From Paenibacillus sp. ACRRY (lineage in GTDB: Bacteria; Bacillota; Bacilli; Paenibacillales; Paenibacillaceae), in NCBI RefSeq assembly GCF_022346995.1, contig NZ_JAKRNM010000002.1, positions 434,001-498,000 on the forward strand: a stretch of 64,000 bases of DNA, given 5' to 3'. The notes below the pieces were generated by a model, which was not told where the DNA came from, searched no databases, and was given only the letters and a program-made list of their open reading frames with translations. Position 1 is the stretch's first letter. Each line of letters opens with the position of its first letter. Shown here piece by piece: positions 45,966-56,603 of the stretch. A program made the translations under genes and the position numbers.

Positions 45966-46853
45966 ATGAATTTTCAGCAGATGATTCTCACGCTGCAGCA
46001 ATTCTGGGCCGAGCACAACTGTATTATTGTCCAGCCATATGATACGGAAAAAGGGGCAGGTACGATGAACCCGATGACCTTTTTGCGTTCGCTTGGACCG
46101 GAACCTTGGAAAGTAGCTTATGTAGAGCCTTCCCGTCGTCCTTCCGATGGACGTTATGGAGAAAACCCGAACCGTCTGTATCAGCACCATCAATTCCAAG
46201 TCATTATTAAGCCTTCACCAGACAACATTCAGGAAATTTACCTGGAAAGTCTTAAACGTTTGGGGATTGACCCGCATAAACATGATATTCGTTTTGTTGA
46301 AGACAACTGGGAAAATCCTTCTCTGGGTTGCGCAGGCCTGGGATGGGAAGTATGGCTCGATGGTATGGAAATTACACAGTTTACATACTTCCAACAAGTC
46401 GGTGGAATTGAGACGAACCCGGTGGCTGTCGAAATTACGTATGGTATGGAGCGCCTTGCTTCTTACATTCAGGAAAAAGAAAATGTGTTTGATCTGGAAT
46501 GGGTAGAGGGAATCACCTATGGTGATGTATTCCTGCAGCCTGAGTTTGAACACTCCAAATATACGTTTGAAGTATCTGATGTGAAGATGCTATTCACCCT
46601 CTTCAATATGCATGAAGAAGAAGCCAATAAGGCTATGGCACAGCATCTGGTATTTCCGGCATATGACTATGTGCTGAAATGTTCCCATACGTTTAACCTG
46701 CTGGATGCTCGTGGAGCAATCAGTGTTACGGAACGTACCGGTTACATTACACGTGTCCGCAATCTGGCACGTCAAGTGGCTGCAACATATGTGGAAGAGC
46801 GCGAGAAGCTTGGCTTCCCGCTGATCAAGAAAGGGGGAGCGGAGCATGTCTAA
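45966..46853 (+). CDS. glyQ: Glycyl-tRNA synthetase alpha subunit
   Basis: 295 residues, the catalytic class II subunit of the alpha2-beta2 enzyme. Begins [19 protein letters not shown] and shows the core segments [20 protein letters not shown] and [10 protein letters not shown]. The frame is open further upstream, but ATG 45966 has AAGGAG at eight bases and gives the standard length. Controlled by the T-box; overlaps glyS by eight bases. Confidence 0.98.
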   Translation: MNFQQMILTLQQFWAEHNCIIVQPYDTEKGAGTMNPMTFLRSLGPEPWKVAYVEPSRRPSDGRYGENPNRLYQHHQFQVIIKPSPDNIQEIYLESLKRLGIDPHKHDIRFVEDNWENPSLGCAGLGWEVWLDGMEITQFTYFQQVGGIETNPVAVEITYGMERLASYIQEKENVFDLEWVEGITYGDVFLQPEFEHSKYTFEVSDVKMLFTLFNMHEEEANKAMAQHLVFPAYDYVLKCSHTFNLLDARGAISVTERTGYITRVRNLARQVAATYVEEREKLGFPLIKKGGAEHV

Positions 46854-48924
46854 GGATCTGTTGTTTGAAATTGGTCTGGAGGAAGTACCTGCACGCTTTA
46901 TGCGCGCGGCGATTGAACAGCTGCAGGATCGTATCGTGAAATGGCTGGATGCATCCCGCATAACACATGGTAAGGTAAACGCTTATGCTACACCACGTCG
47001 TTTGGCTGTCATGATTCAGGATGTTGCCGAGAAGCAAGAGGACGTGGAAGAAGAAGTAAAAGGTCCTTCCCGTAAAATTGCACTTGACGAGAGCGGCAAC
47101 TGGAGCAAAGCAGCACTCGGATTTGCGCGCAGTCAAGGTGTTGATCCGGATCAGTTTACATTTAAGGAACTCAGCGGAGTCGAGTATATCTATGCAACCA
47201 AGAGCAGCAAAGGTGTAGAGACTTCATCCGTAATTGGTGAAGGATTGCTGTCGATTCTGCACGCCATGACATTCCCTAAATTCATGCGCTGGGCTTCATA
47301 TGATTTCAAATTTGTCCGCCCGATTCGCTGGATTGTTGCTCTGCTCGGCAGTGAGATCATTGATATTGAAGTTGCAGGAGTGAAATCCGGGAATGTAACT
47401 CGGGGACATCGTTTCCTTGGTAAGGAAACCGTGATTACTAACCCTGCTTCATACGTGGAATTGCTGCGTTCCGAACATGTTATTGCAGATATCAAGGAAC
47501 GGGAGCAAATGATCGTTTCCCAGATTCAGGCACTGGCAGCCGAGAAGAACTGGGATATCGCTATCAAGGAAGATTTGCTGGAGGAAGTTCTGTTTTTGGT
47601 GGAAACGCCAACCGTATTGTTCGGAACGTTCGATCCTTCATTCCTTAATATCCCTCAGGAAGTATTGATTACTTCGATGCGTGAGCATCAGCGTTACTTT
47701 CCTGTCCTGGATAGTGCAGGACAATTGCTTCCTTACTTCGTAACGGTTCGTAACGGAGGCAGTGATTCACTTGATGTTATCGCCAAAGGTAACGAAAAAG
47801 TACTGCGTGCCCGTCTGTCCGACGCCAAGTTCTTCTACGAAGAAGATCAGAAGCTCGAGATCAAGGATGCATTGTCCAAACTGGAGAGCATTGTCTTTCA
47901 AGAGGAACTGGGTACCGTTGGTGACAAGGTGCGTCGCATTCGCAAAATTGCGGATGGTCTGGCATCCAAGCTGCAGGTTTCTGCTGACGTTGCCGAGTCG
48001 GTGAGCCGCTCTGCTGATATCTGCAAGTTTGACCTGGTTACGCTGATGGTTGGCGAGTTTCCTGAATTGCAAGGTGTCATGGGTGAGGATTACGCTCGCA
48101 AGGCAGGCGAGAAGGAAGAAGTGGCCAAAGCAGTATTTGAACACTATCAGCCGCGCTTTGCCGGAGACCAATCTCCTGCTTCGCTCGTAGGTGCAATCGT
48201 AAGTGCTGCAGATAAGATGGATACCATTGTGGGCTGCTTCTCCATCAATATCATCCCTACAGGATCCCAGGATCCGTATGCACTTCGCCGTCAGGCAGCA
48301 GGTATTGTACAGATCTTGCTGGATCACCAACTTCCACTGACCCTCTCCGATGTGTTCGGGGTCGCGCTTCAGGTGCATGCTCAGATGAACCTTTTGAAAC
48401 GTGCGGATGAAGAGGTTCGTAAAGATTTGCAGGACTTCTTCGGTCTTCGTGTGAAAAAACTGTTGTCCGAGACTGTTCGTTATGATGTAGTTGATGCCGT
48501 GATCTCTGCTGGATTCGATGATATTAGTGCCATTGTTCCAAAAGGTGAGGCTTTGATGGCCGCTGTGCAAACCGGTGATGCGTTCAAAACGACAGTGGAA
48601 TCGTTCAACCGGGTGGGTAACCTAGCTGCCAAAGCATCCAATGCTTCTGTTCATCCTGAACTGTTTACCGAAGAGGGAGAGAAGCAGCTGCATGAAGCAT
48701 GGAACAGAACCAATGAGGAATATCGCAAAGCCTTGTCGCGGCATGCTGCTGCGGAAGCACTCGCGATTGCATCCGCTTGGAAGGAAGCCATAACAGCATT
48801 CTTCGATTCCGTAATGGTTATGGCTGAAGATGAAGCAGTCCGTGCTAACCGCTTGGCTCTGCTTGCAGCTATCGATCGTGACTTGAAAGGATTTGCCGAT
48901 TTCTCCAAATTGGTGTTAGTATAA
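46846..48924 (+). CDS. glyS: Glycyl-tRNA synthetase beta subunit
   Basis: 692 residues, tRNA-binding subunit. N-terminal [15 protein letters not shown] is diagnostic; an HD-like domain lies in the middle and an anticodon-binding domain at the C-terminus (about 580-680). ATG 46846 overlaps the end of glyQ and follows GGGGGAG. Ends the T-box operon with a terminator 75 bases on. Confidence 0.98.
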   Translation: MSKDLLFEIGLEEVPARFMRAAIEQLQDRIVKWLDASRITHGKVNAYATPRRLAVMIQDVAEKQEDVEEEVKGPSRKIALDESGNWSKAALGFARSQGVDPDQFTFKELSGVEYIYATKSSKGVETSSVIGEGLLSILHAMTFPKFMRWASYDFKFVRPIRWIVALLGSEIIDIEVAGVKSGNVTRGHRFLGKETVITNPASYVELLRSEHVIADIKEREQMIVSQIQALAAEKNWDIAIKEDLLEEVLFLVETPTVLFGTFDPSFLNIPQEVLITSMREHQRYFPVLDSAGQLLPYFVTVRNGGSDSLDVIAKGNEKVLRARLSDAKFFYEEDQKLEIKDALSKLESIVFQEELGTVGDKVRRIRKIADGLASKLQVSADVAESVSRSADICKFDLVTLMVGEFPELQGVMGEDYARKAGEKEEVAKAVFEHYQPRFAGDQSPASLVGAIVSAADKMDTIVGCFSINIIPTGSQDPYALRRQAAGIVQILLDHQLPLTLSDVFGVALQVHAQMNLLKRADEEVRKDLQDFFGLRVKKLLSETVRYDVVDAVISAGFDDISAIVPKGEALMAAVQTGDAFKTTVESFNRVGNLAAKASNASVHPELFTEEGEKQLHEAWNRTNEEYRKALSRHAAAEALAIASAWKEAITAFFDSVMVMAEDEAVRANRLALLAAIDRDLKGFADFSKLVLV

Positions 48925-48996
48925 TATCCCGCCCAAACGGGTTAGAGGATACGCATTAAATTCAGTATTAAAGAAGGATATATGAGGGTATAAATA

Positions 48997-49045
48997 TACG
49001 GAACGGGTTGTGAAATTTTATTTTTAACAGCCGTTCCGTATTTTA
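48997..49045 (+). terminator. Terminator of glyQS
   Basis: TACGGAACGG (48997-49006) and CCGTTCCGTA (49031-49040) pair perfectly, extended by TTGT/ACA, followed by TTTTAG. Confidence 0.85.
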
Positions 49046-49129
49046 GCCTTTGATTTACCTTGACTGGTCAGAAGGAATTTCGCTGGCGGAAGTCGTATAT
49101 AACAATATGCAGCTATTTTATGAAGCCGG

Positions 49130-49609
49130 GTGATCCTGAGGTTGAGTGAATTGAATGTACGCCAGATTGTTGTGGACGGAGATGCTTGTCCGGTGAAAGC
49201 CGAGATTGCAGAAACGGCCCGCCGTTTTGATATCCCCGTATTGCTGGTATCTTCCTTTGATCATTTGCTTCAGGGAGGAGAAGGGGTGCGTACCGTGCAG
49301 GTGGACCGCAGTGATCAGAGCGCGGATCTGTACATCGCCAATCATATCAAGCCCTGTGATGTAGTCATTACACAGGATTATGGACTGGCTGCACTCGCGC
49401 TTGGCAAACGTTGTTATGTTTTATCATTTCGTGGTCGCGAATTTAATGATCGTGATATTGATTTTATGCTCGATTCCCGCCATACTGCTGCCAAAGCACG
49501 GAAAAGAGGGCATTACGGGAAGGGTCCAAAGCCTTTCACAGAGCAGGATCGGGAAATTTTTCAACATAAACTGACAAAACTTTTAAAAGATTTGCAGGAG
49601 AATGTGTAA
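49130..49609 (+). CDS. YaiI/YqxD family protein (DUF188, PIN-like)
   Basis: The protein carries IVVDGDACPVKAEIAETARR at the N-terminus, DVVITQDYGLAALALGKRC in the middle and the RKRGHYGKGPKPF segment, all hallmarks of the YaiI/YqxD family with a PIN-like nuclease fold; activity is not established. The start is uncertain: the longest frame begins at GTG 49130 with a weak site, whereas TTG 49151 has GAGG (49138-49141) at nine bases and would begin directly before the conserved core. It precedes dnaG, as in Bacillus. Confidence 0.9.
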   Translation: MILRLSELNVRQIVVDGDACPVKAEIAETARRFDIPVLLVSSFDHLLQGGEGVRTVQVDRSDQSADLYIANHIKPCDVVITQDYGLAALALGKRCYVLSFRGREFNDRDIDFMLDSRHTAAKARKRGHYGKGPKPFTEQDREIFQHKLTKLLKDLQENV

Positions 49610-49657
49610 GTTTAGCGAATTATATTTACGTGCTGAAAGAGATGAAGGTGGCCAGAG

Positions 49658-51478
49658 ATGAGTACCGGACAAGGCGGTATACCCGAAAGCATTATTGAAT
49701 CGGTGTTACAGCAGCATGATATTGTCGATACGGTGAGCCGATTTGTGCATCTGACCAAGCAGGGGAAATACATGAAAGGCCTCTGCCCTTTTCATTCCGA
49801 GAAGACGCCTTCGTTTACAGTTACACCAGAGAAACAAATTTTCTACTGCTACGGTTGCGGCACGGGTGGAAATGCCATCAAATTCAGGATGGAAATCGAA
49901 GGGTTATCCTTTCCCGAGGCTGTCAAGACGATGGCGGAAGAAAGTCACATCTCCATGGGGGACTGGCAAGGGCGTGAATCCGCTCATGTAAATCCAGAGA
50001 CCGAACGTCTGCTGGAAGCGTATGAGCTAACTGCAAAACTGTATCATTTCTTATTGAAAAATACAGAGCATGGAAAAGCAGCCATGGAGTATTTACGCTC
50101 GCGGGGCTTTAGCGACAAGCTGATTGACCAGTTCCAGATTGGCTATGCGCCGAATCGATGGGACACGTTGGTGCAATTTCTGGAGAAACGCAACTTTCCA
50201 CTTGAAGAGATGGAAAAGGGCGGTCTTCTGTCGCAGCGGAATGAAGGTCAGGGCTATGTGGACCGCTTCCGAGACAGGGTCATGTTCCCGATTAATGGCA
50301 GAAGCGGCAAACCGATTGCATTTGCAGGTCGCATTTTGGGAGACGGGCAGCCGAAGTACCTAAATTCACCGGAAACCCGGTTATTCAATAAAAGCCGAGT
50401 TCTCTACAATCTGCATCAGGCCAAAAATGCGATTCGCAAACAAAGACAAGCTATTTTGTTCGAAGGTTACGGCGACGTGATCTCCGCCTGGGATCAAGAG
50501 ATCCAGAACGGAGTAGCGGCCATGGGCACAGCATTGACCGAGAATCAGGCACTTATGCTCAAGGGCATGTGCGACGAAGTTATTATCTGTTATGACGGAG
50601 ACCGAGCGGGGCAGGCCGCTGCACTTAAGAACTTTCCCATTCTGGAAGAGGCTGGGCTGCAGGTTAAGGTTGCTCTTATACCCGAAGGACTTGATCCGGA
50701 TGATTTTATTCGCAAGTACGGTGGTGAACGGTTTCGCAACCAGATTGTAGACGGTGCTGTGACCACAACAAAATTTAAGCTTATAAACCTTAAAAAAAAC
50801 CATATACTGCTAGAAGGCGGCGGTCTGATCGCCTATTCCAAGGAAGCGGTGAAGCTCATCGCGCCATTATCTTCCCCTACAGAACGCGAAGTGTATTTGC
50901 GTGAACTGGCAGCCGAAGTGGATGTGTCATTTGAGACACTGAAGCAGGAGTGTAATGAAGAGCGCCAGTCCATGAAAAATAACGAGCAGTATGGGGATAA
51001 TAACCCGAAAAGGTGGAATAATGGTAGGCAACAAAATAGGCAGGTGCCTACACCCAATCTATTGCCGGCTTACCATGCTGCTGAGCGCAAATTGCTTGCC
51101 TGGATGCTTCAGGATGACGAGGCTGCACAGTATGTGAATGAGCATCTTGGTGAAGCTTTTAACTTGGATGATCATGCAGCTATTGCTGCTTATCTATATG
51201 CCTATTATGCGCAAGGCAAATCGCCGGATACAAGCCGTTTTATGTCCTCATTGCATGATGACCGATTGGAGAAAACCGTCAGCTCAATCTCAATGATGGA
51301 TGGCCCGGGTGAATGGAACGTTCAGATACTCGATGATTGTATCAGGGAAGTGCTGAAATATCCGCGCAAAAAAGAGTACGATCTAAAAAAAGAAGAAATG
51401 ATTGCTGCAGAGCGTGCAGGTGATTTTGTACGCGCAGCACAAATCGCAATTGAAATGATTGCCCTAGAGAGACAGTAA
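49658..51478 (+). CDS. dnaG: DNA primase
   Basis: 606 residues. N-terminal CHC2 zinc domain (CPFHSEKTPSF then FYCYGCGTGG, about residues 40-70), TOPRIM core with LFEGYGDVISAW and ICYDGDRAGQ (about 265-315), and a C-terminal DnaB-binding helical domain after a low-complexity Asn/Gln linker (about 440-465). ATG follows GATGAAGGTGG. Part of the dnaG-sigA macromolecular synthesis operon. Confidence 0.98.
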   Translation: MSTGQGGIPESIIESVLQQHDIVDTVSRFVHLTKQGKYMKGLCPFHSEKTPSFTVTPEKQIFYCYGCGTGGNAIKFRMEIEGLSFPEAVKTMAEESHISMGDWQGRESAHVNPETERLLEAYELTAKLYHFLLKNTEHGKAAMEYLRSRGFSDKLIDQFQIGYAPNRWDTLVQFLEKRNFPLEEMEKGGLLSQRNEGQGYVDRFRDRVMFPINGRSGKPIAFAGRILGDGQPKYLNSPETRLFNKSRVLYNLHQAKNAIRKQRQAILFEGYGDVISAWDQEIQNGVAAMGTALTENQALMLKGMCDEVIICYDGDRAGQAAALKNFPILEEAGLQVKVALIPEGLDPDDFIRKYGGERFRNQIVDGAVTTTKFKLINLKKNHILLEGGGLIAYSKEAVKLIAPLSSPTEREVYLRELAAEVDVSFETLKQECNEERQSMKNNEQYGDNNPKRWNNGRQQNRQVPTPNLLPAYHAAERKLLAWMLQDDEAAQYVNEHLGEAFNLDDHAAIAAYLYAYYAQGKSPDTSRFMSSLHDDRLEKTVSSISMMDGPGEWNVQILDDCIREVLKYPRKKEYDLKKEEMIAAERAGDFVRAAQIAIEMIALERQ

Positions 51479-51521
51479 ATGTCCGTGTGTTGGATGTTTC
51501 TAGGGAGGAGGGAGTCGAGTT

Positions 51522-52661
51522 ATGGCGAATGATCAGCATACTGAACTAGAAACAGAATTGACGCTGGATCAGGTTAAGGATCAACTGATTGAATCAGGCA
51601 AAAAAAGAGCTTCATTGAACTACAAGGAAATTATTGAGAAACTCTCCCCGTTTGAGCAGGATGCGGAGCAAATGGATGAGTTTTACGAACAATTAAGTGA
51701 CCTGGGTATCGACGTGGTAAACGAAAATGATGAAGAGGTTACGCTTCGCCCTAATGATGACTCAGAAAACAACAGCAGAGAGGGAGACGATGAATTCCAC
51801 TTTGATGATGATCTGAGCTTGCCTCCAGGTATCAAAATCAATGACCCAGTCCGGATGTATCTGAAGGAAATTGGTCGCGTACCTTTGTTGTCTGCAGACG
51901 ATGAAGTGGAGCTCGCCAAACGGATTGAAAACGGGGATGAAGAAGCGAAGCGCCGACTGGCTGAAGCCAACCTCAGACTCGTTGTCAGTATCGCCAAGCG
52001 ATATGTGGGACGCGGTATGCTGTTCCTTGACCTGATTCAGGAAGGAAACATGGGTCTGATCAAGGCAGTTGAGAAGTTTGACCACAAAAAAGGCTATAAG
52101 TTTAGTACGTATGCAACATGGTGGATCCGTCAAGCGATCACACGTGCTATTGCCGATCAGGCGCGTACCATTCGTATTCCGGTGCATATGGTCGAAACGA
52201 TTAATAAACTGATCCGGGTATCCCGTCAGTTGTTGCAAGAACTTGGACGCGAACCAACGCCAGAAGAAATTGCAGCTGAAATGGATCTGAGTGTGGAGAA
52301 AGTGCGTGAGATCACGAAGATTGCACAGGAACCGGTTTCCCTTGAAACACCGATTGGTGAAGAGGATGATTCCCATCTGGGCGATTTTATCGAGGATCAG
52401 GAAGCTTTGGCTCCAGCGGATGCTGCTGCTTATGAATTGCTGAAAGAACAGCTTGAAGACGTACTGGATACGTTGACAGAGCGTGAAGAGAATGTACTTC
52501 GCCTTCGTTTTGGTCTGGACGACGGACGGACGAGAACGCTGGAAGAAGTGGGCAAGGTCTTTGGAGTTACGCGTGAGCGTATTCGTCAGATCGAAGCTAA
52601 GGCTCTTCGTAAATTGCGCCACCCAAGCCGCAGCAAACGGCTTAAGGATTTCCTCGAATAA
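51522..52661 (+). CDS. sigA: RNA polymerase housekeeping sigma factor SigA (RpoD)
   Basis: 379 residues. Acidic region 1.1 (about 1-95), region 1.2/2 ([39 protein letters not shown]), region 3, and region 4.2 helix-turn-helix [23 protein letters not shown] 51522 follows GGGAGGAGGG. Recognises the TTGACA/TATAAT promoters seen in this window. Directly downstream of dnaG. Confidence 0.99.
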   Translation: MANDQHTELETELTLDQVKDQLIESGKKRASLNYKEIIEKLSPFEQDAEQMDEFYEQLSDLGIDVVNENDEEVTLRPNDDSENNSREGDDEFHFDDDLSLPPGIKINDPVRMYLKEIGRVPLLSADDEVELAKRIENGDEEAKRRLAEANLRLVVSIAKRYVGRGMLFLDLIQEGNMGLIKAVEKFDHKKGYKFSTYATWWIRQAITRAIADQARTIRIPVHMVETINKLIRVSRQLLQELGREPTPEEIAAEMDLSVEKVREITKIAQEPVSLETPIGEEDDSHLGDFIEDQEALAPADAAAYELLKEQLEDVLDTLTEREENVLRLRFGLDDGRTRTLEEVGKVFGVTRERIRQIEAKALRKLRHPSRSKRLKDFLE

Positions 52662-52670
52662 CAGAACTAC

Positions 52671-52716
52671 GGGAGACTTTTCGCAGGCCGCTCAGGCGGC
52701 GGCGAGGTCTCCTTTA
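52671..52716 (+). terminator. Terminator of dnaG-sigA
   Basis: GGAGAC (from 52672) and GTCTCC (52707-52712) with an inner GCCGC/GCGGC stem, followed by TTTATTTTT. Confidence 0.85.
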
Positions 52717-52844
52717 TTTTTAAATGGAATGTCTTAATTGCTTGGTTTTGGTAATTAATCCTTGAAATGTTTGATTGGATTTCATTTTATCGCTTTTCGT
52801 TGTCCAATGCAAATCAATAAATTAAATGAATGTGCAGGTGCTTC

Positions 52845-53603
52845 ATGAAACTTTCGAATCGATTACAACAAATACATGACCAAATTCCCGAAGGCAGCCG
52901 TATAGCCGATATAGGCTCAGATCATGCTTTGCTACCGGTAGCTGCTGTTCGCAGTGGGAAGGCTGCAAGTGCTGTGGCCGGAGAAGTTAACCCGGGGCCC
53001 TACGAGGCCGCGCGCAAACAGGTGAGTGATGCAGGGCTGCAGGAGCAAATTACCGTTCGTCGTGGAGACGGGCTTGAAGTGGTTTCTGCAGGCGAGGTAG
53101 ACGTCATTACGATTGCGGGAATGGGTGGAGCATTAATTGCTTCCATACTGGACCGAGGCCTTTCCAAACTGGAAGAAGTGAAGATGCTTATCCTTCAACC
53201 TAATGTGGGTGAGGATATTCTCAGACGCTGGCTGCTGGATCATCAATGGGTGGTTGTGGCGGAACGATTGCTTGAGGAAGATGGCAAGATCTATGAAATT
53301 ATTACAGCCATGCCGCAGGCATCCAGTCCAATTGCGAATGAGGAAGTGTATCTCGCCCGTCCGCTTGAAGGTGGAGTCGTTCTGACACAAGATCTATTGC
53401 TGCGTATGGGTCCATATCTGGTGGACAGACCAACAGATGTATTCTTTGCAAAATGGGAAAGTGAGATCGTTAAGCTGAAGGGTGTTGTGCAATCCATCTC
53501 AAAATCGGACCAGGACTCTTCCCGTGAAAAGGCTGCCGAGGTGGAACGTCTGATTGCAAACCTGAAGGAGGTACTCGAATGTTTGCCAAAGGTCAAACCG
53601 TAA
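52845..53603 (+). CDS. trmK: tRNA (adenine22-N1)-methyltransferase TrmK
   Basis: 252 residues, class I methyltransferase forming m1A22 in tRNA. Motifs IADIGSDHALLPV (SAM site, about residues 21-33) and DVITIAGMGGALI are present. ATG 52845 is preferred over ATG 52830 because GCAGGTG (52834-52840) precedes it and the protein then begins MKLSNRLQQI. The 3' end overlaps the next gene by 25 bases. Confidence 0.95.
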   Translation: MKLSNRLQQIHDQIPEGSRIADIGSDHALLPVAAVRSGKAASAVAGEVNPGPYEAARKQVSDAGLQEQITVRRGDGLEVVSAGEVDVITIAGMGGALIASILDRGLSKLEEVKMLILQPNVGEDILRRWLLDHQWVVVAERLLEEDGKIYEIITAMPQASSPIANEEVYLARPLEGGVVLTQDLLLRMGPYLVDRPTDVFFAKWESEIVKLKGVVQSISKSDQDSSREKAAEVERLIANLKEVLECLPKVKP

Positions 53604-54694
53604 TTCAATTGATGGAGCAGCTGGCTCCCAAACACCTGGCTGTACCCGATGACCGGATCGGACTGCAGCTGGGCAGTCTGCAAAAAGAGATAAATCATGT
53701 TCTTATTGCTCTCGATGTGACTGATGAAGTTGTTGAAGAAGCTATTCGAATCGGTGCCAATCTCATTATTGCACATCATGCTATTATTTTCCGGCCGGTA
53801 AAATCGTTCAATACAGATACACCGATGGGGAAATTGTATGAGAAGCTGATCAAGCATGATATTGCCGTATATATCAGTCACACAAATCTGGATGTGGCTG
53901 AAGGTGGCATGAATGATTGGATGGCTGAAGCGATTGGCATTGAGAGTAAAGAGTCACTGGAAGATGTACATACAGACCATCTGTACAAGCTGGCTGTATT
54001 TGTTCCGCGCACGCATCACGAACAGGTGCTTCAGGCCATTCTGGAAGCTGGAGCCGGAAGCATTGGCCAATACAGCAAATGCAGCTTCAATACGGAAGGA
54101 ACAGGAACCTTTGTACCAGGAGAGGGAACACAGCCTTTCATCGGTGAACAGGGGCAGCTGGAACGTGTGGAAGAGATGCGTATTGAGACCATCGTACCGC
54201 AGAGCCTACGAAGCAAGGTTGTACAGGCCATGCTGAAGGCTCATCCTTATGAAGAAGTGGCCTATGACCTGTATGCGATGGATTTAAAAGGCCGTACACT
54301 CGGCCTGGGACGTCTGGGACCTCTTAAGCAACCTAAGACACTGGGTGAGCTGGTAGAGGTCGTGAAGGCCCAATTAAACGTGCCATACGTTCGTGTAGTA
54401 GGAGATTTGAACCGGCCGATCAAAAAAGCGGCAGTCCTTGGCGGTTCAGGAAGCCGTTATACCCTGACTGCTCGTTTCAAGGGCGCCGATGTCATTGTAA
54501 CGGGAGATATTGATTACCACACCGCTCATGATGCGCTGATGGCTGGCATGTGCATCATAGATGCTGGTCATAATGCCGAGAAGATCATGAAGCCCAAAAC
54601 AGCAGACTGGCTGCGTACACGATTGGCGGAAAAGCGTTATGAGACCCAAGTGACGGCTTCGGAAGTCAATACGGAAGTATTCCAGTTTATGTAG
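53579..54694 (+). CDS. Nif3-like dinuclear metal centre hexameric protein (YqfO-like)
   Basis: 371 residues, the long Nif3 form with an inserted PII-like domain in the middle (LYKLAVFVPRTHHEQVLQAI, about residues 130-235). Metal ligands are in IIAHHAIIF, YISHTNLD and, near the C-terminus, TGDIDYHTAHDAL and DAGHNAEK. Function is not established. ATG 53579 follows AAGGAGG (53564-53570), well inside trmK, so translation is coupled. Confidence 0.93.
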   Translation: MFAKGQTVIQLMEQLAPKHLAVPDDRIGLQLGSLQKEINHVLIALDVTDEVVEEAIRIGANLIIAHHAIIFRPVKSFNTDTPMGKLYEKLIKHDIAVYISHTNLDVAEGGMNDWMAEAIGIESKESLEDVHTDHLYKLAVFVPRTHHEQVLQAILEAGAGSIGQYSKCSFNTEGTGTFVPGEGTQPFIGEQGQLERVEEMRIETIVPQSLRSKVVQAMLKAHPYEEVAYDLYAMDLKGRTLGLGRLGPLKQPKTLGELVEVVKAQLNVPYVRVVGDLNRPIKKAAVLGGSGSRYTLTARFKGADVIVTGDIDYHTAHDALMAGMCIIDAGHNAEKIMKPKTADWLRTRLAEKRYETQVTASEVNTEVFQFM

Positions 54695-54730
54695 TACTAT
54701 CGGGATAACCCGTTTCCAGTAATATTAAGC

Positions 54731-54759
54731 TTGTTTGTAAACTCAAATCCCTGTATACT
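54731..54759 (+). promoter_or_regulatory. rnpB promoter
   Basis: TTGTTT (54731-54736), 17-base spacer, TATACT (54754-54759). Predicted start near 54766 coincides with the first bases of the RNase P RNA. Confidence 0.75.
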
Positions 54760-54765
54760 ATGTAA

Positions 54766-55198
54766 TGTTGTTCGGAAAGCTTGACAGACAATCGCTGGTG
54801 GCCTTGTTGCCACGAGAGGAAAGTCCGGGCTCCACAGGGCAGGATGCTGGATAACGTCCAGTCAGCGCGAGTTGAAGGATAGTGCCACAGAAATGGACCG
54901 CCGATGGCCGGATTTTCCGGCACAGGCAAGGATGGAACCGAGGTGTAAGAGACCCCGAGGAACGCTGGTGACTTCGTTCCTGGTAAACCCCATCTGGAGC
55001 AAGACCTAATGGGACACAGCCGACTCTTCGGAGGAGGCAGCCTTAGCCCGAGGTGTGTCTAGGTTGGTCGCTTGAGCTGTGCAGCAATGTATGGCCTAGA
55101 TAGATGATTGTCGCTTGTGGTGGGAGGGTAGTTCCCGTTTGAACCACGAAGAGCACAGAACCCGGCTTACGGTAAGCTTTCCAAACTGCAACAACATA
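54766..55198 (+). ncRNA. rnpB: RNase P RNA, class A architecture
   Basis: The catalytic RNA of RNase P, about 430 nt. Diagnostic blocks are GAGGAAAGTCCGGGCTCC (54813-54830 region), AGTGCCACAGAAATGG, GGTAAACCCCATCTGGAGCA, CCTAGATAGATGATTGTCGC and ACAGAACCCGGCTTAC near the 3' end. Ends pair as GGAAAGCTT with AAGCTTTCC (P1). The layout (P13/P14-like arm after the CACAG block, P16/P17-like GGTAAACCCCATC...CAAGACCTAATGGG, GTCGCTTGAGC with a P18-like arm) follows the ancestral class A, not the class B of Bacillus subtilis. Confidence 0.95.
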
Positions 55199-55257
55199 TA
55201 CTGGACTATTTACTGAACATGAACATGCAATTGTACTTCCTAAAAATTTAAAACATC

Positions 55258-55306
55258 AATAAGGCGACAGAACCCGATATTCTCGGATCTGCCGCCTTAT
55301 TTTTTT
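55258..55306. terminator. Terminator after rnpB, probably bidirectional
   Basis: AATAAGGCG (55258-55266) and CGCCTTATT (55293-55301), with inner CAGA/TCTG, followed by seven T. It lies between rnpB and the convergent aminotransferase gene. Confidence 0.9.
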
Positions 55307-55359
55307 ACTCGTTAAAGTTGTGGATGGACACTAGTCATAATACAGTTAATGACAGTTTA

Positions 55360-56589
55360 TTACAGTGTAACCGCCGTATCGGATTGTACAGAAGCATGCC
55401 AGCGCTGAATAGCTCGGTCCATACGTTCAACGGCTTCAGGAAGCAGCTCAGGATCTGTATGTGTGAAGTTGATACGCATGCGGTTCAGTTCAGGAGTTCC
55501 GGCATAGAAGGAATCACCAGGTACAATACACACTTTTTCCTGAATACCGTAAGTAAACAAATTGCTGGCTGCCATCGCTTCAGGCAGTTCGAGCCACAGG
55601 AACATGCCGCCTTGCGGAGAATTCCAAGTGATTCCTTCCCAAGCCTTCTCTGTCATAAGTGAAGTCATGGTATGCATCCGTTTGGCATAGTCCTTGGAAA
55701 TGCTGCGAATATGCCCATCAAGGTCAAACGTTTCGAGCAAGGCATGAAGAGCTCTCTGGTCGATGCTGCTGGAATGCAGATCGGCTCCCTGTTTCGCTCG
55801 TGCAGCGATCTTAACAATATCTGCAGAAGCAAGAATCCAACCCGTACGAAGACCTGGGGCTACTGTTTTGGAGAATGTGCTCGTGTAGATGACGTTGGAT
55901 GGTCCATCGTAGGACGCTGCATCCAGTTCGACGAGCGAAGGTGCATCCAATTGTTCCGGATTAAAACGGATTTCGCCATAAGGATCGTCCTCCAGAATGA
56001 GTACTCCGTATTGGCGACATAGGTCAACAGCCTGCTGTCTTCTGGTGCGACTCCATACTTTGCCTGATGGGTTGGAGAACGTTGGATTAATGTATACCAG
56101 TTTCGGTTGATGCCGTTTTAACTGTTCTTCAAGGGATTCAGGAAGCATACCTTCTTCATCACAGGCTACACCATGAGATTCGGCCTGATAGGAATGGATA
56201 ACTTGAAGAGCAGCCAGGTAGGTTGGTGATTCAACCAGTACGCTGTCACCTGGATCAAGCAGAATTCGGCAGACCAGATCTATGGATTGCTGTGATCCTG
56301 TAGTCAGGAGCATATGATCGGGGGAAGCGGGAATGCCCTTGGATTCCAGACGCTCGGCAATTTTGGCGCGAAGCGGTCTGTAGCCTTCCGTTTCTGCATA
56401 TTGAAGGGCAGCGGCGCCGCTCATAAACACCTGTTGATATGCGTCACGGATAGCTTCCACCGGGAATGATGACTGTGCTGGCAAACCTCCGGCAAGGGAT
56501 ATCATTCCAGGCGCCTGTGCAGCCTGAAGCATGTCGCGAACGACAGAGGACGGGGTGTTTAAAGCCATTTTGGACCAAGGGATACTCAT
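55360..56589 (-). CDS. PLP-dependent aminotransferase (LysN/2-aminoadipate-type, class I/II)
   Basis: 409 residues, fold type I. The PLP lysine lies in YTSTFSKTVAPGLRTGW (about residue 240), with NPTFSNPSGKVWS and ILEDDPYGEIRF as cofactor-contacting segments. It most resembles aminotransferases of the MocR-linked 2-aminoadipate/aromatic group; the substrate cannot be inferred. It is transcribed divergently from a MocR regulator across a 109-base region with four related boxes, which suggests regulation by that protein. Three ACAGT repeats lie at its 3' end (55341-55367). Confidence 0.9.
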   Translation of the reverse strand: MSIPWSKMALNTPSSVVRDMLQAAQAPGMISLAGGLPAQSSFPVEAIRDAYQQVFMSGAAALQYAETEGYRPLRAKIAERLESKGIPASPDHMLLTTGSQQSIDLVCRILLDPGDSVLVESPTYLAALQVIHSYQAESHGVACDEEGMLPESLEEQLKRHQPKLVYINPTFSNPSGKVWSRTRRQQAVDLCRQYGVLILEDDPYGEIRFNPEQLDAPSLVELDAASYDGPSNVIYTSTFSKTVAPGLRTGWILASADIVKIAARAKQGADLHSSSIDQRALHALLETFDLDGHIRSISKDYAKRMHTMTSLMTEKAWEGITWNSPQGGMFLWLELPEAMAASNLFTYGIQEKVCIVPGDSFYAGTPELNRMRINFTHTDPELLPEAVERMDRAIQRWHASVQSDTAVTL

Positions 56590-56603
56590 AGTGTTCTCAT
56601 CTC

